A stretch of 64,000 nucleotides of DNA, taken from contig WNNJ02002011.1 in the NCBI GenBank assembly GCA_012934845.2, positions 265,065-329,064 on the forward strand, written 5' to 3'. The notes beneath the pieces were generated by a model. It was not told the origin of the DNA. It ran no database searches and saw nothing but the letters and a program-made list of their open reading frames with translations. The translations under genes were made by a program, and so were the position numbers. This DNA comes from Pomphorhynchus laevis. Its lineage: Eukaryota > Acanthocephala > Palaeacanthocephala > Echinorhynchida > Pomphorhynchidae. Below, one piece after another: positions 62,990 through 64,000 of the stretch (positions within the stretch are counted from its first letter, which is position 1; each line of letters opens with the position of its first letter).

Positions 62990-63470
62990 GGTAAAGAGCG
63001 TAAGCCTCAGGCAATTAAGCAAAGTGTCGGAAACGCCTCTATTCACATCGTTATCATCATTTGCACTAAGAGAGGTTCGCTCCTGCTATCCTATTATCCG
63101 TGACATTCGTCGAATTCTAAAAACTACAAAATTTTCCATTTCCAACACTCGAATGTCCTCCCTCCTGCTACCTCGTGTTGACTATTGCATTTCACTTTTC
63201 TCAAACTCCCCATCCTATACAACTGCACTCTGTATCGCTTTCTTCGCACTGCAGTCCGCATAATTCTTTACCCCGATGTTTTGATCCCGTCTCAAATGAA
63301 CTTATCAACCTTCATTGGCTCAATATACATAATCGAGTTTTATATTACTCTGCCGTTCTCGCTTTTCGTTTATTTTATCATAACCCTGCGTATATTCACC
63401 TAAAATTGCCAGATGCTGAATATTCGCCTCCAGAGCACTTCGTTCAAACAATTAGTTTATGAGACACATC
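62990..63470 (+). mobile_element. LINE RT C-terminal fragment (CR1/L2-like)
   Basis: One frame has CYPIIRDIRRILKTTKFSIS ... LLPRVDYCISLFSNSP, the 'RxIRxxL....SRLDYCNSLLYxLP' block. A second frame continues with NLHWLNIHNRVLYYSAVLAF, matching 'LHWLPVxxRIxYKxxxLxFK'. One frame change separates them. Typical of the region just after the RT in CR1/L2 LINEs; catalytic motifs are absent. Confidence 0.65.
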
Positions 63471-63758
63471 CCTCGTCATCAGTCGAACTTTGGCCTGCGT
63501 TCTTGTCTCGTTTCTAAGCCTCATTTAGAATTATCTTATTAATTAAGATATTAACTTCGTTTTCACCCTAATCTCACAAACTTTAAATTCATGCTTCACT
63601 CCTTTCTATTGAGTAACCAGGCCATGCAGCTAAGCTAGCAGTGAGATTGGAATTTCATCGTTCCAACGCCGGCTACGTAGTATAGACTTCAAATACATTA
63701 TTTTTTCATGTTTTGTTTATTTCAGTAAACTTGTAAGGCGGACTGTCTGCATGAGCAA

Positions 63759-63762
<4 letters not shown>

Positions 63763-63845
<83 letters not shown>
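63763..63845. repeat. (TA)n microsatellite
   Basis: About 40 uninterrupted TA units; the small frame running through it is meaningless. Confidence 0.9.
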
Positions 63846-63848
<3 letters not shown>

Positions 63849-64000
63849 CACAGTGTCACACAGGTAACCAAAACGACCAGTGAGTACTTCATTCACTGTT
63901 GAGTGTTGCCGGGTACTCATTAGTCGTCTAGAAGTGACATGGTGACTGAAAGTCGTGAATCGAAGTCCAGTCTATCAAGCAACACCATTTAGTATATATA

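Overview
This is a very A+T-rich stretch of a eukaryotic nuclear genome, almost certainly an invertebrate animal. Reasons: coding exons separated by GT-AG introns, several as short as 35-62 nt; tRNA-derived SINEs; Penelope-like elements with an RT and a GIY-YIG nuclease; non-LTR retrotransposons; a ZBED/SCAND3-type hAT transposon; a tandem satellite. I see no prokaryotic operon, rRNA gene, functional tRNA gene or CRISPR array. I cannot name the species.

Host genes. Two spliced genes can be assembled by hand. Gene B (minus strand, 23331 down to 10537) has eight phase-consistent exons that give a mostly helical protein of about 380 residues, with a polyadenylation hexamer just after the stop. 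Gene C (plus strand, 53338 to at least 61161) has at least five, probably six, exons. They give a central coiled coil followed by a Cys/His/Ser/Lys-rich part with three dynein-light-chain(LC8)-like motifs. I do not recognise a named orthologue for either. The long introns of both genes are filled with decayed mobile elements. Part of gene B (promoter side, exon 1 and the start of exon 2) is present again at 44.5-46.1 kb, where the intron between the two exons has become open reading frame.

Region by region: 0.56-4.5 kb, hAT transposon with a foldback element nested inside it. 4.5-10.5 kb, gene-poor with one hairpin repeat. 10.5-23.3 kb, gene B, with Penelope-like fragments, two foldback repeats, a tRNA-SINE pair and a LINE tail in its introns. 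23-29 kb, duplicated block, LINE remnant and AT repeats. 29.2-29.6 kb, a GC-richer island with a strong hammerhead-ribozyme candidate. 31-32 kb, Penelope-like remnants. 33.8-36.2 kb, a GC-richer island with a minisatellite and a possible LTR-element fossil. 36.4-40 kb, small repeats and a second hammerhead-like motif. 41.1-43.6 kb, a nearly complete LINE-like element. 44.2-46.1 kb, the gene B partial duplicate fused to a Penelope-like fragment. 47.0-49.4 kb, a 290/291-bp satellite. 50-53 kb, a SINE and Penelope-like fragments. 53.3-61.2 kb, gene C. 61.5-64 kb, LINE remnants, a short tandem repeat and a (TA)n tract.

The most unusual content is RNA-structural: a shared SINE 3' domain whose hairpin stems change sequence between families yet stay paired around an invariant CTGATGA loop; hammerhead-ribozyme-like sequences in other repeats; and a recurrent pseudoknot-capable module beside Penelope-like RT fragments.
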